Source: Leishmania martiniquensis (taxonomy: Eukaryota > Euglenozoa > Kinetoplastea > Trypanosomatida > Trypanosomatidae). From it: a stretch of DNA of 64,000 nt. The DNA lies in contig NC_090170.1 in the NCBI RefSeq assembly GCF_017916325.1, positions 1,895,501 through 1,959,500 on the forward strand, read 5' to 3'. Both the position numbers and the translations under genes were made by a program. The notes below the pieces were generated by a model, which worked only from the letters and a program-made list of their open reading frames with translations, was not told the DNA's origin and did no database searches. Of this stretch, positions 22,872 through 32,254 are shown one piece after another (position 1 is the stretch's first letter; each line of letters begins with the position of its first letter).

Positions 22872-23611
22872 GCCTTCTCCATTTCGTTCTCACTTTATAC
22901 TGCGCCCGTCTTCTGTACTGAAGCTCTCTTCTTCTCGACTTCAGCGGAAGACCTGCTGATCGTCTTCTCTGTGCGTGTGGATGGATGTGTACGGCGTACG
23001 CTTCTCTGCTGACGCGCCCACTCCCTCTCTTCCCCCTCTGCCTCCATTTTTTCCGTTTTCTCGGCGTGCATCGTCGCTTTGGGTGCGGACGACCGTTGGG
23101 GGTGTACGACTTTGAAGCGCGCGCTTCTTCGTGGTAGAGAAGGGGAGAAGGACTAAAATGGCGCCTCAAGGGGATGGCTTCTTGGGGTTGTGGTTACCTG
23201 GGAGAGGAAAGGGCATGCCCCGCTCTCCTCTGTGGCCTCTCTGGCGCACCGCGAAGGGCTCCTCACGCGTGAGGGCAAGGGCTCTTTTGCCATGTGTGTG
23301 CCAGTCTTTGTGTATGAGTGAGTGTGTGCGAATGGGGGAGGGCCACCGCCAAAGCTCGACCACCGTCCCCATTCTTTTGTTTCTCCATCCAGAGGTGACA
23401 TCAACGCATGCTCGAATTATCTCTCTCCCTTCCTCTTTGTATGGGACACGGCTGTGCTCGCACGGGTGGCGGCGTCATCCCTTGACGACATCGTCGATGC
23501 TGCACTGCGCTCATCGGCGCATTTCAAACGGTGCTTTCGTTTTTCGCGTCAGTGCGCTCTAGCGCTTGTACTTTGCGCCGTCAGAAACACCCACCTGTAC
23601 GCAGGACGCGA
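22872..23611. other. Intergenic DNA between repeat B1 and the next gene
   Basis: About 740 bp with no gene seen. It contains the predicted acceptor at 23391-23392. In-frame codons extend the downstream ORF back to 23531, but the extension begins at GTG, not ATG. Confidence 0.6.
23391..23392 (+). promoter_or_regulatory. Predicted spliced-leader acceptor for the 1025-aa gene
   Basis: The pyrimidine-rich stretch 23364-23390 ends in AG, about 220 nt before the ATG at 23612. Confidence 0.45.
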
Positions 23612-26600
23612 ATGGGGCAATGGGGTCCGCGCGGGCTCTGCCGAACAGGTGCAGTGGCGTTGGCGCACATGATATCTTCTGAGCCCATTGCGAAGCGCTA
23701 CATCTCGATTGGCGGGCGCGCCAGTCCTCCAGGCTTCTCCAAGCCGCCTGACAAGCATCCCCGCATCAAGCAGGCAGGAACCGGCGTTGTTGCACAGCAC
23801 ATTCCTGGCACCACAAAGCTCCGCTACACGAATCAAAAGGGACGCACGTTCACCTTCTCTATTCCAGTGGCACAGCTGACTCACCCACCTGTGGTGCGGC
23901 ACGGTGCTGCTGCGGATGGATGGCACGAGATCGACACCAGCTTCAGTGACCTTGGCGATCTCGAGGAGGATATGCCTAGCGAAGTAGACGAGCATCTAGC
24001 GGCCGCCTCTATTGCCGGCGATGAGAGCCTTGTAGAGATGAACGAAGAGCAGCTACGAGCATTGCAGCAGGCTTTTGTGAAGCTGTGCAAAGACTACGTG
24101 CTCATGGACACCAGCGGCATGAAGGCATCGATGATGTACAGCGAGCTGAATAACGGACCTGACTATGATCTCTTCGATCGAAAGACACGGCGCCGTCGAC
24201 ACTGGCTCGCCATTCGGCATCGCTACGAGGACGTCAAGGAGCTTTTGTGGCCCTCGGAAGTCGCGGCGAGTGCCAGTGAAGTGCCTGCCGCATCGCTAAA
24301 GGACAATGAACGTCAAAAGCGTTGTTTAATGGTTGCTGATTCGATACCGGTCTTGTCTCTCGCCGACATGATGGAGGCGCTCACGTGGTTGGAGGCGGCG
24401 TCAACGTTTGCGATTCGTAAGCACCGTCCCTTTGACACCGCTGACGCTGCGGAGTTTACATCGCTGGACCTCTCGAGGGAGGTGCGCGTCGTCGCGTCAT
24501 GTATGAGCGCTGCCGGACCTTCCAGCTTCCTCCACAGCACTACCCATGGTGCGGCGGGTCAGCCGAGCGAAGATGCGGCGCACACGGTGGCTGATCGCCT
24601 CATCTCCCTCGGCGCGTTGTGTGCGAACCACCGCGTGCCCCTGTCTGTCGCTTTCGCTCCATCCATGTGCAACTCGGTCGATGCGGCATCCTGGCCCAGC
24701 GACGCTACTGTCGCCGCTGTGCGGACGTGGCTCTCCCTTATTCCTGCACTGTCTCGTGTGAAGGACGCGGTTCGAGTGATTGGGGTCCTGCAGACCCTCT
24801 CGCCTGATAAAGGCAGTAGCACGGGCGCGGAGCTGCTGCGATTCAGCTGCGCGGATGGCACTGTCGTGGATGACGCGTTGCTGGAGGCGGTGTCGAGGGT
24901 CGTACCTGCTTCTCTCTTCTCCGACGCCGCGGCACTCGAGAACGTGGGTGAAGCAGACCTGTGCGTCTTGCTGCGGTTTGCGACTGAGATTCATGAGCAG
25001 AACGCGGCTTTCTTTCAAGTGACACACGGCAGGGACGGCGCGCCCGCGCCCGAACCCGAGCGCGCGACCACATCAGCGAGGCAACGAGCTCTGCAGCACT
25101 TCACCCGGCTCGTGCTTGCGCGGTGCCGTCGCCTGCTGAACGCACACAATGGCTCACCGCTTACCCTTTTGAGTGGGGACGCTGAGAACATTCCGTTGGT
25201 GGATCTGCAGTCATTTGCCGACCACAATCACCCGGAAGTGCGCGTGCACGAAAAAATCGGCCGCGCGAATGCTCAGGGGCTTCGGTACGCTCGTTTGCAG
25301 TCGACGGCGTCGACAACGCTGGCCGAGCTCTTGAGTCGACTGGAGAGCGCCAACCAGCGAATGGCAGCCGACGCTCTGGGGCTACGCTGCGACCTACTTC
25401 GGCGCCTCGCCCAGAAGGCATCCCTAGGAAAAAGCACGCTTACGTTTGACGATGTAACGCGAGCGCTGCCGCTGCTGGCAGCGCTGATGCGCAAGACGTC
25501 GGAGCAGGAGGTGAAGTCCACTTACAAGTGCCTGCTGACGGCGATGTCGACCACACTTGGTGTTGCACTGCAGCGGCCGCAACAGCCAGTGTGCATCCTC
25601 GCCCTCCTCGAGGGGCTGGCCGACTGTCACTACATGCCAAGCTCCTACAAGCTACTAGAAATGGTGATGCTTCGGATGATGATGCACGGCGCGTTCACAC
25701 TCACCGAAGCTGGTCGCTGCCTTACCGCTATGCTGCGAGTGGTGGGCCCAAAGAGCGTTTCCCAGTCGGTGCAGGAGGCCATCGCCATGCGAGTGGTGTC
25801 TGCAACGGATGCGGGAACAGAGAGCGCCGCGGTGGATGTGCTGGTGGCGCTTCGGGCACTGCGCTACAGCTGTTATTCGTCCTTTCCATCTCTTGTGCTG
25901 CGCGTGTCGAAGTCGCCGCTCATGCAGAGCACGGCTGAGTGGCTGCCAGTGGAGCGGGTACACTATGCTGTGCTGCTGGCCGCCGCCGCCGCCACTCTCG
26001 AGACGGGGACGGACTCTGAGATCGTCACTGCTCTGTCCGCCACCGCGCGCGATGAGCTTTTGTGTGGTCTTTCTACGACGCAATCGCTTCCTGAAGTGTC
26101 GCCATGGCCATTCGTGTGTACTCGGGAGGACACCTATCAGGAGTGTATCACTGCGTGCGCTGCCCTGCAGGTGAGCCCTAGAACCCCTGCTTTGACGACG
26201 TGGGCGCTAGCGGACGTTGAAGCACGTCCCGTGCATTCGTTCTGCACGCCAAAGCTCGCAGTGAGCACGCTGGAGGCGCTCGAGGCTATGGGCATGGCCC
26301 CGTCCCGGTGGTACCATGCGTATGGCGACTATTTGGCTACTGCGCTGGAGCAGATACGGCGTGGCGAAGATGGGGGCATGCGACTGCCACTGCTGGACGA
26401 CGACGCGGAGACGGCGGCTAGGTGCTTGTATCTCCAGTGCGCCCCTGAGGCCTTGACCAGGCTTGCCTCAGAGTTGCTGGAGCACGAAGTGCACCATCTT
26501 GATCGAATGCTGACCAGGGGCACCTTCGTCCGCGACGTCCCTCGGCAGTCGCCCGTGTGCTCATTTCAGCAGAGGTCACTCGAGCGGCAGACAGCAGAGG

Positions 26601-26689
26601 ATGAGACGGAGGCGCGTCTTCTTCGATACTGCGCAGCGCTGCAGCACGCATCTGGGGGGACACTGAGCGCCAGTTCTGCAGCGGTGTAG
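23612..26689 (+). CDS. Large conserved-type hypothetical protein, possibly mitochondrial
   Basis: A 1025-aa product from the first in-frame ATG (a second ATG lies at 23669). The N-terminus (MGQWGPRGLCRTGAVALAHM) has arginines, no acidic residue and alternating hydrophobic residues, which resembles a mitochondrial presequence. A basic segment with KLRYTNQKGRTFTFSIP follows at about 70-90, then an acidic linker, then a motif DTSGMKASMMYSELNNGPDYDLFD near residues 170-190. The rest is mostly leucine/alanine-rich helix, suggesting an alpha-helical repeat scaffold, with no catalytic motif. I do not recognise the family. A mitoribosome-assembly or mitochondrial RNA-processing role would suit this type of protein but is speculation. 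Confidence 0.85.
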   Translation: MGQWGPRGLCRTGAVALAHMISSEPIAKRYISIGGRASPPGFSKPPDKHPRIKQAGTGVVAQHIPGTTKLRYTNQKGRTFTFSIPVAQLTHPPVVRHGAAADGWHEIDTSFSDLGDLEEDMPSEVDEHLAAASIAGDESLVEMNEEQLRALQQAFVKLCKDYVLMDTSGMKASMMYSELNNGPDYDLFDRKTRRRRHWLAIRHRYEDVKELLWPSEVAASASEVPAASLKDNERQKRCLMVADSIPVLSLADMMEALTWLEAASTFAIRKHRPFDTADAAEFTSLDLSREVRVVASCMSAAGPSSFLHSTTHGAAGQPSEDAAHTVADRLISLGALCANHRVPLSVAFAPSMCNSVDAASWPSDATVAAVRTWLSLIPALSRVKDAVRVIGVLQTLSPDKGSSTGAELLRFSCADGTVVDDALLEAVSRVVPASLFSDAAALENVGEADLCVLLRFATEIHEQNAAFFQVTHGRDGAPAPEPERATTSARQRALQHFTRLVLARCRRLLNAHNGSPLTLLSGDAENIPLVDLQSFADHNHPEVRVHEKIGRANAQGLRYARLQSTASTTLAELLSRLESANQRMAADALGLRCDLLRRLAQKASLGKSTLTFDDVTRALPLLAALMRKTSEQEVKSTYKCLLTAMSTTLGVALQRPQQPVCILALLEGLADCHYMPSSYKLLEMVMLRMMMHGAFTLTEAGRCLTAMLRVVGPKSVSQSVQEAIAMRVVSATDAGTESAAVDVLVALRALRYSCYSSFPSLVLRVSKSPLMQSTAEWLPVERVHYAVLLAAAAATLETGTDSEIVTALSATARDELLCGLSTTQSLPEVSPWPFVCTREDTYQECITACAALQVSPRTPALTTWALADVEARPVHSFCTPKLAVSTLEALEAMGMAPSRWYHAYGDYLATALEQIRRGEDGGMRLPLLDDDAETAARCLYLQCAPEALTRLASELLEHEVHHLDRMLTRGTFVRDVPRQSPVCSFQQRSLERQTAEDETEARLLRYCAALQHASGGTLSASSAAV

Positions 26690-27354
26690 CACGCGCCCTC
26701 GACAGCTTTGGTGAGCCCCGCCTTACGCGACCCGCTCCCATTGGCCTCATCTTCCTCCTCTCCTCCCGCCCCGTCTTGCGCCTCTGAGTGCACCCCTTCT
26801 TCGAATCGCTCGGCTCTTCGCCCGCTTTGCCACCCTCCCCATTCCCTCTTCATCTAGAGCGCCGATGACGCTGCCTCTAAAGCGAAGTAAAAAGTACTAC
26901 TGCCCCCTCCCCCCTTCTCCTCCTGAAGCCGCGCATTAAAAGACACAGTGCAGCGGCGGGCTATGCATTTCGATGTGGCTGGCGGCAAGGAAAATAACGG
27001 CCGAAAGGCGACAAGCAGACACAGCGACACCACTCCTCCGTGATAACGCCTTTGAACCAGCGCCTCGCACGCTGTCTCTTGCGCCTTGTCATCTTGCTAC
27101 CCTTCATGACCGACGCCTTGCCCGTCACCGCGGACTTGATTCACTGGATGCGCCAGTAGAGTTGCCGTGCTAACAGCCTTGGTGGGCACCTGTACCTCGT
27201 ACCTCCCTTTCTTTAGTGAACTTCTGTCACCCCTCTTTCCCTCTTTGGACTCTACCGCAGTTGCTTTGCTTCCGGTGGCCCTTGCCGTTGTCTCTCAGGG
27301 GCCCTAAGCCCTGCGCACCCGTGTTTGAGAATCGTTTGGAGTTACTCTATTCGA
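26690..27354. other. Intergenic DNA, no gene seen
   Basis: 665 bp containing the 3' UTR of the 1025-aa gene and the acceptor of the next gene. Nothing else is recognised. Confidence 0.6.
27259..27260 (+). promoter_or_regulatory. Predicted spliced-leader acceptor for the 574-aa gene
   Basis: The pyrimidine tract 27231-27247 is followed by CCGCAG ending at 27260, 95 nt before the ATG. An alternative AG lies at 27215-27216. Confidence 0.4.
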
Positions 27355-29079
27355 ATGGCAAGTGTCCAAGCGTCTGGCGCGTTGTCTGCTCATCGACGGA
27401 GCAGCGATGACAGCCCAAGCATCGTGCAGCCGACACTGCCTCGCACCGCAAGTGGGTCATCGAGGGGGGCTGACGTCAGGGCAGCAGGGGTGTGGTTCTT
27501 CTCGCTGGCGCGGCAGGAACTGGAGAGGCCAAACGACGATGATGCTCTCGGATCGTACGGTGCCGCAGCGCAGGCGCTGCGCCAGCGCCCTTGGCCAGGT
27601 CCAGGGACACACGTTAAGGTTACCGAGTTTGAGCTTGATGCACCGGCTGCCATGCATGCGATGATAGCAGCGTCGCAGAAACAGAACCACCGCCAACCGC
27701 CTCAGCGGGGGCCAAATGCACGCATTAAAATATCGTCGGCCTTACCACGCGCTGGAGCTATCAATCACCGCGACAGAGTCGCCCCTTCCCCACCACACAG
27801 CTATGTGGCACGCTTAGAAAGCCAACTAAATACCTGCTCTGCATTACCGCGTCAAATGAGTCCTGAAACGAAAAGTGACGCGCAGCAGCAGCGCTCTGCT
27901 TCCGTGACGACAACGGCGCTACCCGGCCGGCGTCCGCTCGAGGGCGGCCACAGCGGCCACCGTCGGCCATCCCTGGGAAGGAGGACATCGGCGCTGCGAG
28001 TCGCTGCACTCACTGAAAAATGGCTAAAATCAGAGGAAGAGAAGGCAGCGGCGGAGCTCGCGGATGGGTCAACGGAAGTGTGCGTGGAGAAGTCACTCCT
28101 TCCCATACCCGCCCACTGGACGTTTCCGAGCCAAGCGGGGCACTCCTCAGCAAAGTCGTGCGTAGCGCGTCTGCGGGAGGGCAAATTCAGAACCTCGATC
28201 GCTTCCGCGATGTCTAACCGGTCCCGCGCAGCGTCAGTTGGGGAGGAAAGGGGGCAAGAGGCGGCGCACCCACCGTGGAGGCAGCGTCTGCTTGCCGAGC
28301 CGATTCACAGCTATTGGGCACTGAAAGACGCGGCACTTACTCCTGTCAAGCCCACGCCCTCCTCGCAGATCCCCCTCCTAGGCTCTGCGCGTATGCGCCG
28401 TGAAAACTGCGAGAGGCGGCGCCACAGCTTCGAATATAGGCGTCTCCAGTTGCAAGGCGAGCTGGAGGATCAGCTAGAGTGGCGCGATCGATGCCGCTCT
28501 GTCTTGCTACGGCGTTGTAACTCAGACAACGGTGCCGCTACCGTGCCAGCTGACTCTCCTTCAGCCGCGCCGTCGATGTCGCAAACAGCAGGTGTTAATG
28601 TGACGCGCGACTTGCTGCTGACTGACGTGTTCGGAAGCTCCCCTCGCGCCCCCGTGCCATGGCATCAGCGCGCCGAGGCCGCTCCGCTGTCTTCTCCCGC
28701 GCTTCTCAGTGCTTGGTCTCAAGAGGCGGCTCGGCAGGCGGTGCAGCAGGAGAAGCACCGCCTTGTTGCCCTTCTCCAGTCGTTTGTGGTAAAGTGCAGC
28801 GCTGCCGCCCTGACCCTAGCGGACACAGAGGAGCTGCGCGCAGAGACGATCCGACGCGTGTGGCACCCCAAAGGTGACGCAGATTGCAGCCGCACTGCTT
28901 TCTTATACCGTGAGCAGTTTTTAAAGCTCCTGCGTGGGCGTTATCGACTGCGCACAAGTGGGCTTCACGGAGCTCTAGACACGATGTGTCCCGCTGACAT
29001 CATCGATGCATTACCGTCGAAGGCGGAAGCGTCCTTCGCCAGGTTCGCCTATGATGTCCTTCCCAGTCGTACCGCGTAG
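27355..29079 (+). CDS. Hypothetical protein, disordered and basic, with helical C-terminus
   Basis: A 574-aa protein from the ATG giving MASVQASG; the upstream in-frame extension begins at TTG. The first 450 residues are Ser/Arg/Ala/Pro-rich with short conserved-looking islands: VWFFSLARQELERPNDDDALG near 57-77, an ALRVAALTEKWLKSEEEKAAAEL helix near 212-234, and a charged ERRRHSFEYRRLQLQGELEDQ coiled-coil-like stretch near 360-380. The last 120 residues (from VQQEKHRLVALLQSFV) are compact and helical and look like a folded domain. No family is recognised. The mix of disordered basic regions and short helices is common among trypanosomatid cytoskeletal proteins, but nothing assigns it there. 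Confidence 0.82.
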   Translation: MASVQASGALSAHRRSSDDSPSIVQPTLPRTASGSSRGADVRAAGVWFFSLARQELERPNDDDALGSYGAAAQALRQRPWPGPGTHVKVTEFELDAPAAMHAMIAASQKQNHRQPPQRGPNARIKISSALPRAGAINHRDRVAPSPPHSYVARLESQLNTCSALPRQMSPETKSDAQQQRSASVTTTALPGRRPLEGGHSGHRRPSLGRRTSALRVAALTEKWLKSEEEKAAAELADGSTEVCVEKSLLPIPAHWTFPSQAGHSSAKSCVARLREGKFRTSIASAMSNRSRAASVGEERGQEAAHPPWRQRLLAEPIHSYWALKDAALTPVKPTPSSQIPLLGSARMRRENCERRRHSFEYRRLQLQGELEDQLEWRDRCRSVLLRRCNSDNGAATVPADSPSAAPSMSQTAGVNVTRDLLLTDVFGSSPRAPVPWHQRAEAAPLSSPALLSAWSQEAARQAVQQEKHRLVALLQSFVVKCSAAALTLADTEELRAETIRRVWHPKGDADCSRTAFLYREQFLKLLRGRYRLRTSGLHGALDTMCPADIIDALPSKAEASFARFAYDVLPSRTA

Positions 29080-30402
29080 CGTTTACGCCTTCTGGACCCA
29101 CGAGGATGCGCCTGACCGCACTTGGCTGTTCGAAGGAGCTTTAGCGCACGCACCCGCGCGCTCCGCGATGTCGTGGTCTGCACTTTGTTGTACCCCTCTC
29201 ACCCCTTTTTTTGCCTCTGCGAGAGTTTTCCTGGCGCTTCTTTTCTCCTGCAGTAACCCCTTGGACGAGAAAAAAAAGCTAGCACACTCCCTTCGACTTG
29301 TCGCCCTCTGCCCGTGCCTGCCACTCCCCTCTCTGTACACACACACTTGTGACCTTCTCGATGTTTCCTCTTTACCTCTCCAGTCTGCTACGCTCCATTC
29401 GTCTTGCTTTTATACTGAAGCAGCCCTCTCACAGACGCGCACATCGGCAGAGACATCCTCAACCACTGCGTTGCTATGCCCCCTCTTCACCTCAATTTGT
29501 GTCGGCTTTTTTTTCTGGTATCGTGCGGCTTCGTTCTTTGCTTCATGCCTCCTCTCCGCTCGTTTCCCTTTCCCTTACTGGTATAAAATGCCGGGAGTGG
29601 AAGAGGGAGCCTTCGACCAGATCGATAGTAGACAGCAGCCGCGCTGTCACGCGACGGATTTGTAAAGGCGTGGCGGACGCCACCCGCACGCTCAGGTACA
29701 GTGTAGTTCCTTTTCATGATTGTTCTCGCCCGAGCTTCATGTCATTGCGTTTTTTCTTTTTTTGTTCCAACTCGTACCCTCTCGCTCCATGAGTTTCGTG
29801 GAGAGGAGAGCCGACACGCTTGGTGGGATAGTCTACCGGTGAGTGGCACACCAGCGCGACAAAGCAATTACAAAATCGTAAAAAGGTAATGGGGAAAGCA
29901 GAGATGAAGCCCCCAAAGCACGCGCATGTTTCCCCGATACAGATGCAGAGTGCGTTTCACTCAAGCGATGGAAGCCTGGAGAAGTGTGATGAGGGCCTTT
30001 CACACAGATGCCTTCTTTCGCGGCACCTGCTAGACGCTGAACGGTCGCACTACATGATTCCACGCCTTCGTTTCCGCGTCGTCTCCGACCGTCATCCCTC
30101 ACTCGCCCTTTCCCGTCTCTTTACTCCCTTTTCGTTCACGCGCGCATTCTGCACGGATACACCCTGGAAACCGACGCGCGGCCTCGCCCCTGATTTGTGC
30201 GCGTCTGACTGCCGCGCTCCCCGTAAACACCTGTGGCCCCGCTCTTCCACTCCTCACACTCCGCTCCCCCTTCCACCCCCGACTCCTCGCGACCACCCAT
30301 CTTTTCACGGCTGCCAGCACGACAGCCACTCCTGCACGTCGTTCTCTCATTTCCCTCATTTCTTATTTTCCTCGCCCACCATTCATTCTTTCCATCTGAA
30401 AC
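29080..30402. other. Intergenic DNA between the 574-aa gene and PABP
   Basis: About 1.3 kb with no gene seen; T/C-rich towards the right end. The polypyrimidine block at 30330-30395 precedes the first candidate PABP acceptor. Confidence 0.6.
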
Positions 30403-30404
30403 AG
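30403..30404 (+). promoter_or_regulatory. PABP1: Predicted spliced-leader acceptor for PABP (upstream candidate)
   Basis: The first AG after the pyrimidine block 30330-30395. A second polypyrimidine block (30420-30463) has its first AG at 30472-30473. No AG occurs between 30521 and the ATG at 30572, so the mature 5' UTR must retain at least the second A tract and the U-rich stretch. Confidence 0.4.
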
Positions 30405-30463
30405 AGAAGAAAAGGTAAGCGCTCTCTCTTTTTCCTCTTCTTTGTCTCATACCCGCCCCCTCC

Positions 30464-30503
30464 AAAAAAAAAGAAAAAGTCTGAAACGTCTCTGAAAAAA
30501 AAA
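30464..30503 (+). promoter_or_regulatory. PABP1: A-tracts in the PABP 5' UTR, candidate autoregulatory element
   Basis: Two runs of nine A (30464-30472 and 30495-30503) plus an A5 run lie 70-110 nt upstream of the PABP start codon, in DNA that is otherwise pyrimidine-rich. Mammalian PABPC1 represses its own translation by binding A-rich sequence in its 5' UTR; the same logic could apply here. The function is inferred; the tracts are seen directly. Confidence 0.45.
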
Positions 30504-30571
30504 GATCGCGCTGTTTTTTTTTGTCTGTTTTTGTTTTCTCCGCTTCTGTTGCTCCTTTCTCTCTTACTCCA

Positions 30572-32254
30572 ATGACTGCTATTGTCCAGGAGACGGCTGC
30601 CCCGGTGGCGCCGCTGCCTGTGGTGAGACAGTCGATGCAGATCGCCTCCATCTACGTTGGCGACCTCGATGCCGCGATCAACGAGCCGCAGTTGGTCGAG
30701 ATGTTCAGACCCTTTGGCACGATCCTGAACGTTCGTGTGTGCCGCGACATCATCACACAGCGCTCACTGGGCTACGGCTACGTCAACTTTGACAACCGCG
30801 ACAGCGCAGAGAAGGCGATTGAGTCGATGAACTTCAAGCGCGTCGGCGGCAAGTGCGTGCGCCTCATGTGGCAGCAGCGCGATCCTGCCCTTCGCTACAG
30901 TGGCAGCGGTAACGTGTTTGTGAAGAACCTGGAGAAGGATGTGGACAGTAAGCGCCTACACGACCTCTTCACCAAGTTCGGCTCGATCCTCTCCTGCAAG
31001 GTGATGGAGGACGAGGAGGGGAGGAGCCGCGGGTACGGCTTTGTGCACTTCAAGGATGAGGCGTCTGCCAAGGATGCTATCGTGAAGATGAACGGCGCTC
31101 CCGGTCATGCATCAGAGGACAAAAAGGCACTGTACGTGGCCAATTTTATTCGCCGCAACGCTCGCCTTGCCGCGCTCGTGGCCAACTTCACGAACGTGTA
31201 CATCAAGCAGGTTCTTCCTACCGTAAACAAGGAAGTCATTGAAAAATTCTTTGCAAAGTTTGGTGGAATCACCTCCGCTGTGGCCTGTAAGGACAAGAAC
31301 GGCCGCGTGTTCGCCTTCTGCAACTTTGAGAAGCACGATGACGCTGTAAAGGCGGTGGAAGCGATGCACGACCACCACATCGACGGGATCACAGCGCCTG
31401 GCGAGAAGCTGTACGTGCAGCGTGCCCAGCCTCGAAGCGAGCGCCTCATCGCTCTTCGCCAAAAGTACATGCAGCACCAGTCCCTCGGCAATAACCTGTA
31501 CGTGCGCAATTTCGATCCCGAGTTCACTAGCGCGGACCTCCTCGAGCTGTTCAAGGAGTACGGTGAGGTTAAGAGCTGCCGCGTCATGATGAGCGAAAGC
31601 GGTGCCAGTCGCGGCTTCGGTTTCGTGAGTTTTTCAAACGCCGACGAGGCCAACGCCGCGCTGCGCGAGCTGAACGGCCGCATGCTGAACGGCAAGCCCC
31701 TTATTGTGAACATTGCTCAGCGCCGCGACCAGCGCTACACGATGCTGCGCCTGCAGTTTCAGCAGCGTCTGCAGCTGATGATGCGCCAGATGCACCAGCC
31801 GATGCCGTTCGTGGGCGGCTCAGCCCGTCCCATGCGCGGCCGTGGCGGCCGCCCGCCGCAAGGCGGTCGCGCGCAGGGTCAACCGATGCCGATGCCCTCA
31901 CCCCAGCAGCCACCGGCCCCAGTGCACCCGCCGGGTTTTGCCACGCCGTCGGCTGTCGGCTTCGTGCAGGCGACGCCGAAGCACTCTCCCGGCCAGGTAC
32001 CGGAGACGCCGCCGCTGCCGCCAATCACGCCGCAGGAGCTCGAAAGCATGTCGCCGCAAGAGCAGCGCGCCGCCTTGGGTGACCGTCTCTTCCTCAAGGT
32101 GTACGACATTGCACCGGAGCTGGCGCCGAAGATTACGGGTATGTTCCTTGAGATGAACCCCAAAGAGGCCTACGAGCTGCTCAACGATCAGAAACGCCTC
32201 GAGGAGCGCGTCACAGAGGCGCTCTGCGTTCTCAAGGCGCACCAGACAGCTTAA
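30572..32254 (+). CDS. PABP1: Cytoplasmic poly(A)-binding protein
   Basis: A 560-aa PABP with four RRMs at about 27-100, 114-185, 208-284 and 308-384 (RNP1/RNP2 visible, e.g. SIYVGDLD with GYGYVNF, NVFVKNLE with GYGFVHF, NLYVRNFD with GFGFVSF). A proline/glutamine/methionine-rich linker with an RGRGGRPPQGGR patch follows (about 385-490). The C-terminal MLLE domain (about 492-556) contains KITGMFLEMNPKEAYELL, the peptide-binding core. It binds mRNA poly(A) tails and, in Leishmania, the PAM2-type region of eIF4E4. The start codon lies just upstream of RRM1; the in-frame extension from 30521 reads through the U-rich UTR. The name PABP1 rests on remembered L. major numbering (35.5040) and synteny; the family is certain. 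Confidence 0.96.
   Translation: MTAIVQETAAPVAPLPVVRQSMQIASIYVGDLDAAINEPQLVEMFRPFGTILNVRVCRDIITQRSLGYGYVNFDNRDSAEKAIESMNFKRVGGKCVRLMWQQRDPALRYSGSGNVFVKNLEKDVDSKRLHDLFTKFGSILSCKVMEDEEGRSRGYGFVHFKDEASAKDAIVKMNGAPGHASEDKKALYVANFIRRNARLAALVANFTNVYIKQVLPTVNKEVIEKFFAKFGGITSAVACKDKNGRVFAFCNFEKHDDAVKAVEAMHDHHIDGITAPGEKLYVQRAQPRSERLIALRQKYMQHQSLGNNLYVRNFDPEFTSADLLELFKEYGEVKSCRVMMSESGASRGFGFVSFSNADEANAALRELNGRMLNGKPLIVNIAQRRDQRYTMLRLQFQQRLQLMMRQMHQPMPFVGGSARPMRGRGGRPPQGGRAQGQPMPMPSPQQPPAPVHPPGFATPSAVGFVQATPKHSPGQVPETPPLPPITPQELESMSPQEQRAALGDRLFLKVYDIAPELAPKITGMFLEMNPKEAYELLNDQKRLEERVTEALCVLKAHQTA

Noticed and set aside
23531..23611. N-terminal extension of the 1025-aa protein
   Set aside because: It starts at GTG; nuclear trypanosomatid genes use ATG, and the first ATG gives a plausible presequence.
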